From positions 62,001 through 126,000 of the forward strand of contig JAZNPP010000026.1 in assembly GCA_045589695.1 (NCBI GenBank): a stretch of 64,000 bases of DNA, written 5' to 3'. Numbering within the stretch: position 1 is the stretch's first letter; the number at the start of each line of letters is the position of its first letter. The DNA is from HGM04593 sp045589695. Lineage in GTDB: Bacteria > Bacteroidota > Bacteroidia > Bacteroidales > Bacteroidaceae. The translations under genes were made by a program, and so were the position numbers. Under the pieces are notes generated by a model. The model searched no databases. It was given only the letters and a program-made list of their open reading frames with translations, and was not told the DNA's origin. Below, piece by piece: positions 52,276 to 60,567 of the stretch.

Positions 52276-54881
52276 TATTTCTTGTTGTACTGTTTAGGCA
52301 TGTCGAGAGCGTCCTCGATGCGTGAAACCAAATCCTGATAATGCAGTTTCTTCTGTTTGTTCCTGCATCTTTTGAGCTTCTTGTTCAGCAATTTATGTAT
52401 TTTCTTAAGTTCTCCTCGCTTGATTGAGATTGCGTCGCTTGTACGCTCTATCTGCCCTGTGCTGAACTTCAGCGAGCGGGGAGCTGACGTGAGCCCGCGC
52501 TCAGCCATTTCTTCTTCACAGCAGAAATCTCTCTCGCCCGCATTGTCAAGCAAGGGATGCGTATCGTATTCAGCGAGTCTTTTATTCAGCTTGAGGCCCT
52601 CGGGCTCCGCTGCCGCTGTTATAAGAGCGTCCACAAAGCTCTTCTGCAGGCTGCGGTCCATGACATCAAGCCTCTTTCCTTTTTTTGTCTTGCGGAATAT
52701 ATGGTCATGGAGCATGTCCATCATCTCGTACGCAGTGAATGCCTTGCGACCGTTCTCATACTCATTTTCAAGCATGCGCATGATGCGTTCATTAAGCATC
52801 ATATCCCAAAGTATGTAGTTCTGCTGATTACGCAACGCAACATTGGGATGCTCTTCGATAACGCCTATCGGGGTATTGCGCTGGAAATATGTATAGTCGG
52901 TAATCTCGCAGTCGAAGAGCCATTCGGGGTAGGTAAGCACCTCGTCAATAAGGAAGTTCACAGCATCTCTCTGACGCTTTTTCTCAACGAACCTGTAGCT
53001 CTTGCACCCGTCGCCGACTGTCGTGTTTTCCAAGTACATGCCGCCGATATTCGCCATTACATGATAGTGGTAAAGACTCCACTGGAACAGCACGCCAGAA
53101 TAGAGCTTTGCGGCATCGTCGTATGTCTGCGACGGCTCCCCTGTCGTTGTCCATGCTATAATATTGGGCACTACCTTCTTTAAATTCTTAATACCGTATC
53201 TCGCCGCCTTCATTGCGTTATCGCCAAGGTCTTCGCTCATCGCACGAGGGTCAATAGCCGTACGAGCCGGCTGCGCCTCGCTGTATTTATACAGCGGCGC
53301 ATTGTGGTTCTGAATAAGTTTTTCAAGTTCGACCTTCGCTGTCGCTTCGTCAGGATACCAGCGATATCCCCACTCTATCGCAAACAAATCGTAAGGACCG
53401 ATGTGCGGCGAAAGAGCCTTCACGCAGTCTTTAGGCTGCGCCACATAGTTAAAACGGGCATAATCCATTATCGAGGCCGACGTGCCGGATGTGAAATTCT
53501 TGTTTCGCAGAGAATCCACCGAATAGGCCGCTGAAGCTCTCATATTGTGACGAAGACCGAGAGAGTGACCTACTTCGTGGCATGCCACGAAGCGTGCCGC
53601 ATCGCCCATAAGTTCAATAGGCAGCTCATGCGAGCGGGCAGCAGGATTAACAGCTGCAGTCTGAACGACTATCCACTCTTTTATAAGCGACTGGACATTG
53701 TGCCACCATATTATATCAGCCTCAAGTATCTCGCCGGAACGGGGGTCAATTGTAGAAGGACCCATAGCGTTTGCCTTTTGGGAAGCGGCATGGGTAAGTA
53801 CGGAATATTTCATGTCGTCTCCCTCGGCCGCTATGCTGTCGGTATATTCAGCCACTTGCACCGCATTCTTGAAACCGGCCTTCTCGAAAGCAACGTTCCA
53901 ATCCAAGATACCTTCTTTTATATAAGGTACAAGGTGCGCAGGCATAGCGTTGTCGATGTAGAACACTATCGGCTTGACAGGCTCCACAAGTTCGCCTCTC
54001 ATGTATGCCTCTTCGTCCGATGGCTCCAAACGCCAACGGGTAATGTAGTGGTTGTTCTCTACAGACTGCTGTTCGTCGCTGTACTGCAATTTAGCGATAG
54101 AGAAATAACCGACCTTATTGCTCTCTTCACGCGCCATCATAGGTTCTTCGGGAAGCAGCGTCAAGGTTGAGCTGACAACGGACGTCACATATATGCTTGC
54201 ATTGCCCTCAACGACCTTGGTAGTCAATTCCGACGTAGCCGTGATATTGTTCTCGAAAGCTTTGATATCGACTATGCGAGAGAGGTCGGACTGAACACTC
54301 GTACCGAGGTTGATATTGTTGAACAGGTCATTCACGCAGTTGTTCTTGCCGTTGAAGAGGTCATTTACCATAAAGACGATCGAACCCTTGTCGGGTGAAA
54401 CAGCATCAATCTTTATACGGGCTATGATAGGATTTACATAGTTATTCTCGACAGAAGCCCTTATGATATCATCTTCGGGAACGTCGGGAGTTATTCTGTT
54501 CTGGCGTATCGTAACCTTTTTCAGTTCTTTGTCAGCCTCGAACAGAATTGTCTGGTTCTGATATACAATACCTTTGTTCACTCCCGCATCGTTGAGTTCC
54601 TGCTGTACTTTCTGCAGGCGGTTAGTGACAAGGAAGTTGCGTCCGAGAAACTCTACGGGCATTTCGATATAGAAGGTGTCGGACTTGCTTATAATATTGA
54701 CAACTCCGTTGCTCTCGAAGAAGCGTCTGCCTGTTATTTTACTGTACACGGAATCGGTTTCCGATATATTCTTGTTTTCTGCCGCTTGCAGAGAATCGTT
54801 TTTCTGTTCCGCGACTGCAGTGCTGTCTGCGGTCCCAAAACCTGTGAAGAATGTCAGTAATAGTAAAAAATTTCTTATCAT
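52275..54881 (-). CDS. exported zinc metalloprotease with HExxHxxGxxH motif
   Basis: An 868-residue protein with a signal peptide (about 1-18). The metzincin-type zinc motif HEVGHSLGLRH lies at 435-445, followed by a methionine in NMRAS and SIMDYARF further on, which suits a Met-turn. The N-terminal part (about 80-250) and C-terminal part look like the DUF5117/DUF5118 proteins that accompany this protease type in Bacteroidota. It is the first gene of the SusCD locus and overlaps SusC by one base. It likely supplies peptides to the transporter, or processes proteins at the cell surface. Confidence 0.85.
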   Translation of the reverse strand: MIRNFLLLLTFFTGFGTADSTAVAEQKNDSLQAAENKNISETDSVYSKITGRRFFESNGVVNIISKSDTFYIEMPVEFLGRNFLVTNRLQKVQQELNDAGVNKGIVYQNQTILFEADKELKKVTIRQNRITPDVPEDDIIRASVENNYVNPIIARIKIDAVSPDKGSIVFMVNDLFNGKNNCVNDLFNNINLGTSVQSDLSRIVDIKAFENNITATSELTTKVVEGNASIYVTSVVSSTLTLLPEEPMMAREESNKVGYFSIAKLQYSDEQQSVENNHYITRWRLEPSDEEAYMRGELVEPVKPIVFYIDNAMPAHLVPYIKEGILDWNVAFEKAGFKNAVQVAEYTDSIAAEGDDMKYSVLTHAASQKANAMGPSTIDPRSGEILEADIIWWHNVQSLIKEWIVVQTAAVNPAARSHELPIELMGDAARFVACHEVGHSLGLRHNMRASAAYSVDSLRNKNFTSGTSASIMDYARFNYVAQPKDCVKALSPHIGPYDLFAIEWGYRWYPDEATAKVELEKLIQNHNAPLYKYSEAQPARTAIDPRAMSEDLGDNAMKAARYGIKNLKKVVPNIIAWTTTGEPSQTYDDAAKLYSGVLFQWSLYHYHVMANIGGMYLENTTVGDGCKSYRFVEKKRQRDAVNFLIDEVLTYPEWLFDCEITDYTYFQRNTPIGVIEEHPNVALRNQQNYILWDMMLNERIMRMLENEYENGRKAFTAYEMMDMLHDHIFRKTKKGKRLDVMDRSLQKSFVDALITAAAEPEGLKLNKRLAEYDTHPLLDNAGERDFCCEEEMAERGLTSAPRSLKFSTGQIERTSDAISIKRGELKKIHKLLNKKLKRCRNKQKKLHYQDLVSRIEDALDMPKQYNKK

Positions 54882-55366
54882 GTTTTATATCTTTAATTAG
54901 CGTGTATCGTGTCGTTTTGAATGTAATATTCCCAATTTACAAACCAAAATGGTTTTAAAATGCAAAAATAAAGAAAATTTTAAAAACAGCAGGCCTAAAA
55001 AAGGTATAAAATGCAATTTTCGCTCAAGAAAAAGAAAAAAGAGAGTATAGAATACTGATATATTAAAGCGATATAGGCAAAAAGCGATTGCTCCGTGATT
55101 CACATCAGGGAGCAATCTTAACACAAACACAAAATAAAACACGACAAAACTACTATGCAAACATTCACCTATCGCACTTTCATACGATGTGCCGGGCACA
55201 GGTATTCACATATCCGTGAACAGCTTGGGGTGACTTGCAATAATAGAACATTGCCGCAAGCCGTTTTGTTTTCACAAATAGTGTTAAAAAAGTGGCGGCA
55301 ACCCGAAAAAGTCACCGCCGCCATTACAGAGAAATATAGAATATCCCGTCCGGAAGCCATGGCGTT
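54882..55366. other. 485-base region without a clear gene
   Basis: The only strong structure is a hairpin at 55086-55117. Frames on both strands (54897-55199 minus, 55155-55511 plus, 55169-55360 minus) have no family traits and low-complexity or shadow-like sequence. The promoter of the metalloprotease operon is expected in 54890-55000, which is AT-rich. Confidence 0.5.
55086..55117. terminator. strong hairpin, possible terminator for the thioesterase transcript
   Basis: GATTGCTCC (55086-55094) pairs with GGAGCAATC (55109-55117), and an inner TGAT/ATCA pair lies within after a G-G mismatch. On the minus strand it is followed by GCTTTTTG. It lies 249 bases after the thioesterase stop, unusually far, so it may belong to an unseen transcript. 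Confidence 0.5.
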
Positions 55367-55741
55367 TTATTTAAGCTTCGCCATAAAACGCTCGACATCA
55401 ACAATAAAACGGGTATGCGTGCCTTTTCCTATTATCACGTCTCCGTCGAACGCCTCTACGTTGAACATCAGCTTACGGCCTTCGACTGCAATAAGCGTTG
55501 CAGTCGCTTGAATTTCGGCACCGGGCGGCGAGGGTTTCACATGGGTAGTATTAATCTCGGAGCCGACCGTTGTCGTACCTTCGGGCAAGAACGGAGCGAC
55601 TGCGTTCATTGCGGCATTCTCCATAAGCGCCACCATTGACGGAGTGGCAAAAACATCAAGGCCGCCGGAACCGACAGCCGAAGCGCATACAGCCGGTGTA
55701 ACAACGAGCTTGCTTGTGTATTTCAATCCTTCTTTAAGCAT
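55367..55741 (-). CDS. hotdog-fold thioesterase, fluoroacetyl-CoA thioesterase-like
   Basis: This single hotdog domain of 124 residues starts MLKEGLKYTSKLVV and has PSMVALMENAAM, with the helix carrying a glutamate, GSEINTTHVKPSPPGAEI, and an FNVEAFDG segment. This is the FlK-like thioesterase group, which hydrolyses small acyl-CoA esters in the cytoplasm; the real substrate is unknown. The frame extends upstream to 55834 but would run into the divergent channel gene's leader, and the family start is at 55741. A TATCTTTG box lies 24 bases upstream. Confidence 0.82.
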   Translation of the reverse strand: MLKEGLKYTSKLVVTPAVCASAVGSGGLDVFATPSMVALMENAAMNAVAPFLPEGTTTVGSEINTTHVKPSPPGAEIQATATLIAVEGRKLMFNVEAFDGDVIIGKGTHTRFIVDVERFMAKLK

Positions 55742-55765
55742 AATATTCTGTTTTGCGAGTTTTCG

Positions 55766-55773
55766 CAAAGATA
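55766..55773 (-). promoter_or_regulatory. candidate thioesterase promoter -7 box (TATCTTTG)
   Basis: The minus strand reads TATCTTTG, an exact match to TAnnTTTG and identical to the lepA box, 24 bases before the thioesterase start. Confidence 0.5.
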
Positions 55774-55845
55774 GCGCTTTTTCAATCATAATAACAGCTA
55801 CCGACGACAAAAACATAACGTCAATTGTTAGCAATAGAAAAAAGA

Positions 55846-57129
55846 ATGGAGAAAAATATCGTTTTTTGGCTTCACAAAAAGGTTGAAGAACTTTTGCAGC
55901 ATACCGGAGTGTCAGAAAAGTTACTTGAGCGTTCCGAAAACCTCATTATCCTGCTCATTCTTTTCCTGTTCGCTTTTGCAGTGATGGAGATAACATACAG
56001 AGCCGTTCATTTTACAGCAAGACGTGTCGCTCAAAAAAAGCATTACGAATTTCTGCAGCATATAATAAAAGGCAAAAGACTGAGAAGAGTCTCATATATA
56101 ATATTGCCTATTATAATAGAGATTATGTTGCCGTTTGCGCTTTCCGAAAAACCGGCACTCCTCTTTTATATCGAAAAAGCCGTTTGGATTCTCTTCACGG
56201 TTTTCGTCGTAGTTGGAGTGAATACCCTGCTTATCACAATGGGAGAGTCGGCATTCAACAACAGCAAATATCACGACAGGCCTATAAAAGGATTTCTGCA
56301 GATAACACGCATAACAGTATTCATAATTGCGGCTATAATCGTCGTTTCAATATTGACCGACAAGTCGCCGGTTTACCTCATTGGCGGCTTGGGAGCTTTC
56401 GCTGCCGTGCTTATGCTCATAGCCAAAGACAGCATAATGGGGTTTGTCGGGGGCTTCCTGCTGCTTGAGAACGACATGGTGCGGCTCGGCGACTGGATAG
56501 AGATTCCCGGAACGGGCATCAACGGCACGGTGTTCGACATAACCTTGACAATTGTCAAGGTACGAAACTGGGACAACACTATCGCTACAATACCGCCCTA
56601 CTCTTTGATAAACGAGAGTTTCATCAATTGGCGAGGAATGAGTGAGAGCGGAGGGAGACGTATCGCACGCGGCTACACCATTAAGATAGACTGCATAAAA
56701 CCATGTGACAATAGAATACTGAACATAATCAAAGGACTTGACAAGGAGTTGGAGGAGTCGTTCGCCGCAACGTGCGGCAGCGGAGACACGTCAGAGAATA
56801 CCAATGCCGGAGTTTTCCGCAGATACGCCGAAAGATATCTGCTCCGACATCCTATGATAAGAAAAGACATGCTCACAATGGTAAGGACTCTTGAGCCGAC
56901 GGAGAACGGCTTGCCGATACAGTTTTATTGCTTCACCGCTACGACCGACTGGAACGAGTACGAAAATATCCAGTCGGAAATCATGGAGCATTTTGCGTCG
57001 GTCATGCCGCTGTTCGAATTGTACCCGTTCCAGAACGCCGGAGCGCGCGACACTATAAACAGCGGGCTTATTGAAGGACAATACCCGATAGAAAGTATTG
57101 AAGGGCTGCCGTTCAGAACATTCAAATAA
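55846..57129 (+). CDS. MscS family mechanosensitive channel (YbdG-like)
   Basis: This inner-membrane channel of 427 residues opens under membrane tension in hypo-osmotic shock. Four or five membrane helices at the start end in the pore helix GGLGAFAAVLMLIAKDSIMG. The MscS beta domain follows with GFVGGFLLLENDMVRLGDWI, and VRNWDNTIATIPPYSLINESF, the latter typical of the YbdG/MscM branch. The cytoplasmic end is long. The chosen start is the ATG at 55846; a TTG seven codons upstream is also in frame. It is followed by a 195-base gap before the SDR operon. Confidence 0.92.
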   Translation: MEKNIVFWLHKKVEELLQHTGVSEKLLERSENLIILLILFLFAFAVMEITYRAVHFTARRVAQKKHYEFLQHIIKGKRLRRVSYIILPIIIEIMLPFALSEKPALLFYIEKAVWILFTVFVVVGVNTLLITMGESAFNNSKYHDRPIKGFLQITRITVFIIAAIIVVSILTDKSPVYLIGGLGAFAAVLMLIAKDSIMGFVGGFLLLENDMVRLGDWIEIPGTGINGTVFDITLTIVKVRNWDNTIATIPPYSLINESFINWRGMSESGGRRIARGYTIKIDCIKPCDNRILNIIKGLDKELEESFAATCGSGDTSENTNAGVFRRYAERYLLRHPMIRKDMLTMVRTLEPTENGLPIQFYCFTATTDWNEYENIQSEIMEHFASVMPLFELYPFQNAGARDTINSGLIEGQYPIESIEGLPFRTFK

Positions 57130-57208
57130 GCAGGCCGTGCGCAATGCGATGACAAAAAGAACAAGGTTTGGCAAAAATATACCGCCGGACATTACACTTA
57201 ACATCTTT

Positions 57209-57224
57209 TGTACAAAAACGTACA
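57209..57224. promoter_or_regulatory. inverted repeat TGTAC-N6-GTACA, possible operator
   Basis: TGTACAAAAACGTACA is a perfect inverted repeat with a 6-base spacer, overlapping the 12-bp palindrome TTTTGTACAAAA at 57206-57217. It lies 44 bases upstream of a -7-like box of the SDR operon, in a position fit for an activator. No regulator gene lies beside it. Confidence 0.4.
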
Positions 57225-57267
57225 ATAGTCGGAATTTATCGACAAGGGACATAGGTACATTTTATAC

Positions 57268-57275
57268 TAATTTTG
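57268..57275 (+). promoter_or_regulatory. candidate -7 box of the SDR operon (TAATTTTG)
   Basis: TAATTTTG matches TAnnTTTG and lies 49 bases before the SDR start codon. The -33 region is weak, which would fit activator control by a protein bound at 57209-57224. Confidence 0.4.
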
Positions 57276-57324
57276 CCGGCAATTTGGGACAATTATACAT
57301 TTTTTACATCAAAAGGATAATATT

Positions 57325-58137
57325 ATGACTAAAATCAAAGGAAACTGCGTACTCATTACAGGTGGCGCATCGGGCATCGGACGCATAATGGGACGCATGG
57401 CTATTGAAAAAGGAGCAAGACAGCTTGTCATTTGGGATATAAACGAAACTAACATAGCATCGACCATAGACGAATACAGCAAAATAGGCAAAGCAAAGGG
57501 TTATAAGGTTGATGTTTCGGACAGCTTGCAGGTAAAAGAGGCCGCAACGAAAACAATTAAGGAATGCGGCAATGTAGACATTGTGATAAACTGCGCGGGC
57601 ATTGTCACGGGCAACGCTACATTCGACAAGCAGACGACCGACGAGATTGAACGCACCATAAAGATAAACACCATAGCCCCGATGACCGTCGCCCGTGAGT
57701 TCCTCCCCGGAATGATAGAACGCGATTGCGGACATGTATGCAACATAGCGTCGGCAGCAGGCATGATTTCTAACCCGAGAATGTCGGTCTACGTCGCGAG
57801 CAAATGGGGAATTATCGGCTGGAGCGACAGCGTCCGCATTGAACTGAAGCAGATGAAAAGCAAGGTACGCTTCACCACCATTGCTCCCTATTTTATTAAT
57901 ACAGGAATGTTCGACGGTGTAAAATCACGAGTTTTCCCTATACTCGAACCGGAGCCGACAGCAAAGAAAATCATCAGGAGCATAGAGAAAAACAGAAACT
58001 TCAAGGGCATACCTTTCGGATATCATTTTATACGTTTTTGCCAAGCTTTGTTGCCTACCTCGATTTTTGATTATATCTTTGGAGAAGTTGTTGGTATATT
58101 TCATGCGATGGACAGCTTCACCGGTCGTAAAAAATAG
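57325..58137 (+). CDS. short-chain dehydrogenase/reductase (retinol dehydrogenase-like)
   Basis: A classical SDR with a Rossmann fold of 270 residues. TGGASGIG at 12-19 binds the cofactor, NCAG is at 89-92, and the active site is Asn114, Ser143, Tyr156 and Lys160 (YVASK). WDIN after the second strand suggests preference for NAD(H). The C-terminal part (FCQALLPTSIFDYIFGE) is hydrophobic and resembles membrane-associated retinol or long-chain alcohol dehydrogenases. It is the first gene of a five-gene operon, three bases before the aldehyde dehydrogenase, which could take over its aldehyde product. Confidence 0.88.
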   Translation: MTKIKGNCVLITGGASGIGRIMGRMAIEKGARQLVIWDINETNIASTIDEYSKIGKAKGYKVDVSDSLQVKEAATKTIKECGNVDIVINCAGIVTGNATFDKQTTDEIERTIKINTIAPMTVAREFLPGMIERDCGHVCNIASAAGMISNPRMSVYVASKWGIIGWSDSVRIELKQMKSKVRFTTIAPYFINTGMFDGVKSRVFPILEPEPTAKKIIRSIEKNRNFKGIPFGYHFIRFCQALLPTSIFDYIFGEVVGIFHAMDSFTGRKK

Positions 58138-58139
58138 AC

Positions 58140-59528
58140 ATGACAATGAAAATAGAAAACACTGACATACAAGATATTAAAGAGATCGCAAAAGCTCAGA
58201 AAGAGTTCTTTGAGAGCAATGCGACCTTAGATATAAAGTTCAGAAAGCGACAGCTCAAGAAGTTGCGTTCTGCCCTTACGGAATGGGAAAAACCCATTTG
58301 CGAGGCTCTTTGGCTCGACCTGCACAAATCACAGGAAGAGGCGATAATGACCGAGCTGAGCATAGTAGCAGGAGAAATCAAGAATCATATTTCCCGCATA
58401 GGCAAATGGAACCGCCCCCACAAGGCATGCACGCCGCTGAAAATGATGCCCTCACGCTGCAAAGTGGTGAGCGAACCTCTTGGCAACGCATTGATAATTG
58501 CACCCTGGAACTACCCCATACAGCTATTGCTGAACCCGCTTGTAGGAGCGATATCGGCAGGATGCACAGCCATTCTTAAGCCGTCGCCATACGTTCCGAA
58601 TGTCTCTAAGGTTATCGAAGAGATGATAAAAGCGACATTCGGCAAACAATACATAGCTGTAGTTCAAGGCAACAGAGAGGTAAATGCAGCATTGCTTGCC
58701 ATGAAGTTCGACATCATATTCTTCACAGGCAGCCCTGACTTGGGACGTAAAGTAATGGAGGCCGCTGCAAAAAACATCACCCCGGCAGTGCTTGAACTTG
58801 GAGGTAAAAGCCCGTGCATCGTAGACAAGGAAGCCGACATAAAGACTGCGGCGAAACGTATCGCATGGGGAAAGACCCTTAATGCCGGACAGACATGCAT
58901 AGCCCCCGACTACCTGCTTATTCACAGCAGCAGAATCGATGAATTCACAAAAGAGTTCGCCAACGCCGTCAGATGCCTTCACGGAGAGGATATCAAGAAT
59001 AGCTGTCATTATGTAAGACTTGTAAGCGACAAGGCATTCGGGCGCGTAAGCCAATATCTGAATGAAGGAAAGATTGCATACGGCGGAAGAATTGACAGCG
59101 CAGAGCGATTCATTGAGCCGACCCTATTGACCGACGTGCCCCTTGCGGCAAAAGTAATGAACGAAGAGATATTCGGGCCTGTACTGCCAATGATTCCTTT
59201 TGAAGAACGTGATGAGATTATAAAATTCATTCGAGAGAGGGAAAAGCCGCTTGCGTTGTACTACTTCGGCAAGGTAAAGCACGGCAACGAAGTGATACGG
59301 CTGACATCGGCTGGAGGCTCATGCATAAATGACGTGATAATGCACATCGCGAACGAGAACATGCCGTTCGGCGGTGTCGGGAATTCCGGCATGGGACGCT
59401 ATCACGGCAAGCTCAGCTACGACGCTTTCTCGCACGAGAGGGCTGTGGTTACGACAACTACACTTATAGACCTTCCTTTCCGCTACATGCCTTACCGCAT
59501 GTTCGGTTTGGTAAAAAGACTGTTATAA
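58140..59528 (+). CDS. aldehyde dehydrogenase, class 3 (ALDH3-like)
   Basis: This NAD(P)-dependent enzyme turns aldehydes into acids. Of 462 residues, it has the ALDH signature LELGGKSP with Glu219, catalytic Cys253 in NAGQTCIAPDY, and FTGSPDLG at 195-202 for the cofactor. The APWNYPIQL and MPFGGVGNSGMGRYHGK segments and the length point to the ALDH3 branch, active on long-chain or aromatic aldehydes. A basic, hydrophobic C-terminus (PFRYMPYRMFGLVKRLL) may attach it to the membrane. It is coupled with the SDR gene. Confidence 0.92.
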   Translation: MTMKIENTDIQDIKEIAKAQKEFFESNATLDIKFRKRQLKKLRSALTEWEKPICEALWLDLHKSQEEAIMTELSIVAGEIKNHISRIGKWNRPHKACTPLKMMPSRCKVVSEPLGNALIIAPWNYPIQLLLNPLVGAISAGCTAILKPSPYVPNVSKVIEEMIKATFGKQYIAVVQGNREVNAALLAMKFDIIFFTGSPDLGRKVMEAAAKNITPAVLELGGKSPCIVDKEADIKTAAKRIAWGKTLNAGQTCIAPDYLLIHSSRIDEFTKEFANAVRCLHGEDIKNSCHYVRLVSDKAFGRVSQYLNEGKIAYGGRIDSAERFIEPTLLTDVPLAAKVMNEEIFGPVLPMIPFEERDEIIKFIREREKPLALYYFGKVKHGNEVIRLTSAGGSCINDVIMHIANENMPFGGVGNSGMGRYHGKLSYDAFSHERAVVTTTTLIDLPFRYMPYRMFGLVKRLL

Positions 59529-59533
59529 TTTAT

Positions 59534-59568
59534 TAAGCTACTGATAGGCAAAGCCTGTCGGTAGCTTA
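59534..59568 (+). terminator. strong hairpin between ALDH and transporter genes
   Basis: A 16-pair stem (59534-59549 with 59553-59568) with two G-U pairs and a 3-base loop. On the plus strand it is followed by an AT-rich stretch but not a clean T run. It could end the SDR-ALDH message in part, or protect it from 3' decay; reading on into the transporter gene is not excluded. Confidence 0.55.
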
Positions 59569-59597
59569 TTTAGAAATATTTCTAAAACCTATTATAT

Positions 59598-60563
59598 ATG
59601 AAAGAACATCTACTCAGACTGGACACGCTCAATATAAATTTGGGCTCCGGAGAAATGGTTATCGTAAACTTCATTCTCGCCTTTGTAATGTTCGGTGTTG
59701 CGCTCAGCATCAGGACATCGACATTCAAGAGCGTATTCCGCAAGCCAAAGTCCGTTATAGCAGGACTTGTGTTGCAATGGTTTGCCCTGCCAGCCATTAC
59801 ATGTCTATTGGCGATCGTACTTAACCCGGTCATTACCCCTATGGTCGCTTTAGGAATGATACTCGTTGCTTCTTGCCCAGGCGGCAACATTTCGAACTTC
59901 CTCTCATCGCTTTCAAAGGGAAATGTTGAGCTCTCGGTATCACTCACTGCTGTTACAACACTGTTCGCATCCATTATCACTCCGTTGAATTTCTGGTTCT
60001 GGGGCACTCACTACTGCCGTTTCGCCGCTATCAGAAACGATGTTCCCACATTGGATATTCCTTTTACAGAAATTCTGTCACAGATTATTCTCATACTCGG
60101 TTTCCCTATTGTTATCGGCTTGCTGTTCTCACACTACTTCCCCAACGTATCAAAGAAGATTATCAAGACTACACAAATACTTTCAATCCTGTTCTTCTTA
60201 GGAATGGTTATAGTATCATTGACACAGGTTCTTTCGGGGCTGGAACAGCGTTGGGAAGTTTACGCAGCTATCCTTTGCGCATTGGTTATTGTCGTAATAC
60301 ACAACATAATAGCATTGACTACCGGTTTCTTTGGAGGAAAGGCATGCAAGGCTCCTGTCAAGGACTGCCGTACACTGGCTATCGAAGTGGGTATCCAGAA
60401 CTCAGGCCTTGCGCTTGCGTTGCTGTTCAACCCTGCGATATTCTCACCCGATATATGGGGAAGCAACGGCGGTATGGTTATCGTTGCCGCATTATGGGGT
60501 ATATGGCATATAATTTCGGGGTTGGTAATATCACATTTCTTCCGTCGTACTTCAAAAGCCTGA
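59598..60563 (+). CDS. bile acid:sodium symporter family protein (BASS)
   Basis: A membrane transporter of 321 residues with eight to nine helices. ASCPGGNISNFLSSLSKGNVELS, the conserved crossing segment of the SBF/BASS fold, is clear, as is VGIQNSGLALALLF, the second signature. Members carry bile acids, pantoate, pyruvate or other organic anions together with sodium. The substrate here cannot be known, but the operon context (alcohol and aldehyde dehydrogenases, acyltransferase) fits an organic acid or a sterol-like acid. Its stop is four bases before the acyltransferase gene. Confidence 0.9.
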   Translation: MKEHLLRLDTLNINLGSGEMVIVNFILAFVMFGVALSIRTSTFKSVFRKPKSVIAGLVLQWFALPAITCLLAIVLNPVITPMVALGMILVASCPGGNISNFLSSLSKGNVELSVSLTAVTTLFASIITPLNFWFWGTHYCRFAAIRNDVPTLDIPFTEILSQIILILGFPIVIGLLFSHYFPNVSKKIIKTTQILSILFFLGMVIVSLTQVLSGLEQRWEVYAAILCALVIVVIHNIIALTTGFFGGKACKAPVKDCRTLAIEVGIQNSGLALALLFNPAIFSPDIWGSNGGMVIVAALWGIWHIISGLVISHFFRRTSKA

Positions 60564-60567
60564 AGAA

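Noticed and set aside
54897..55199. Minus-strand frame of 100 codons rich in Phe and Leu
   Set aside because: It is an AT-rich low-complexity reading through the hairpin at 55086-55117, without a family or a good start.
55155..55511. Plus-strand frame of 118 codons
   Set aside because: Its second half is the complement of the thioesterase gene and the first half has no recognisable features.
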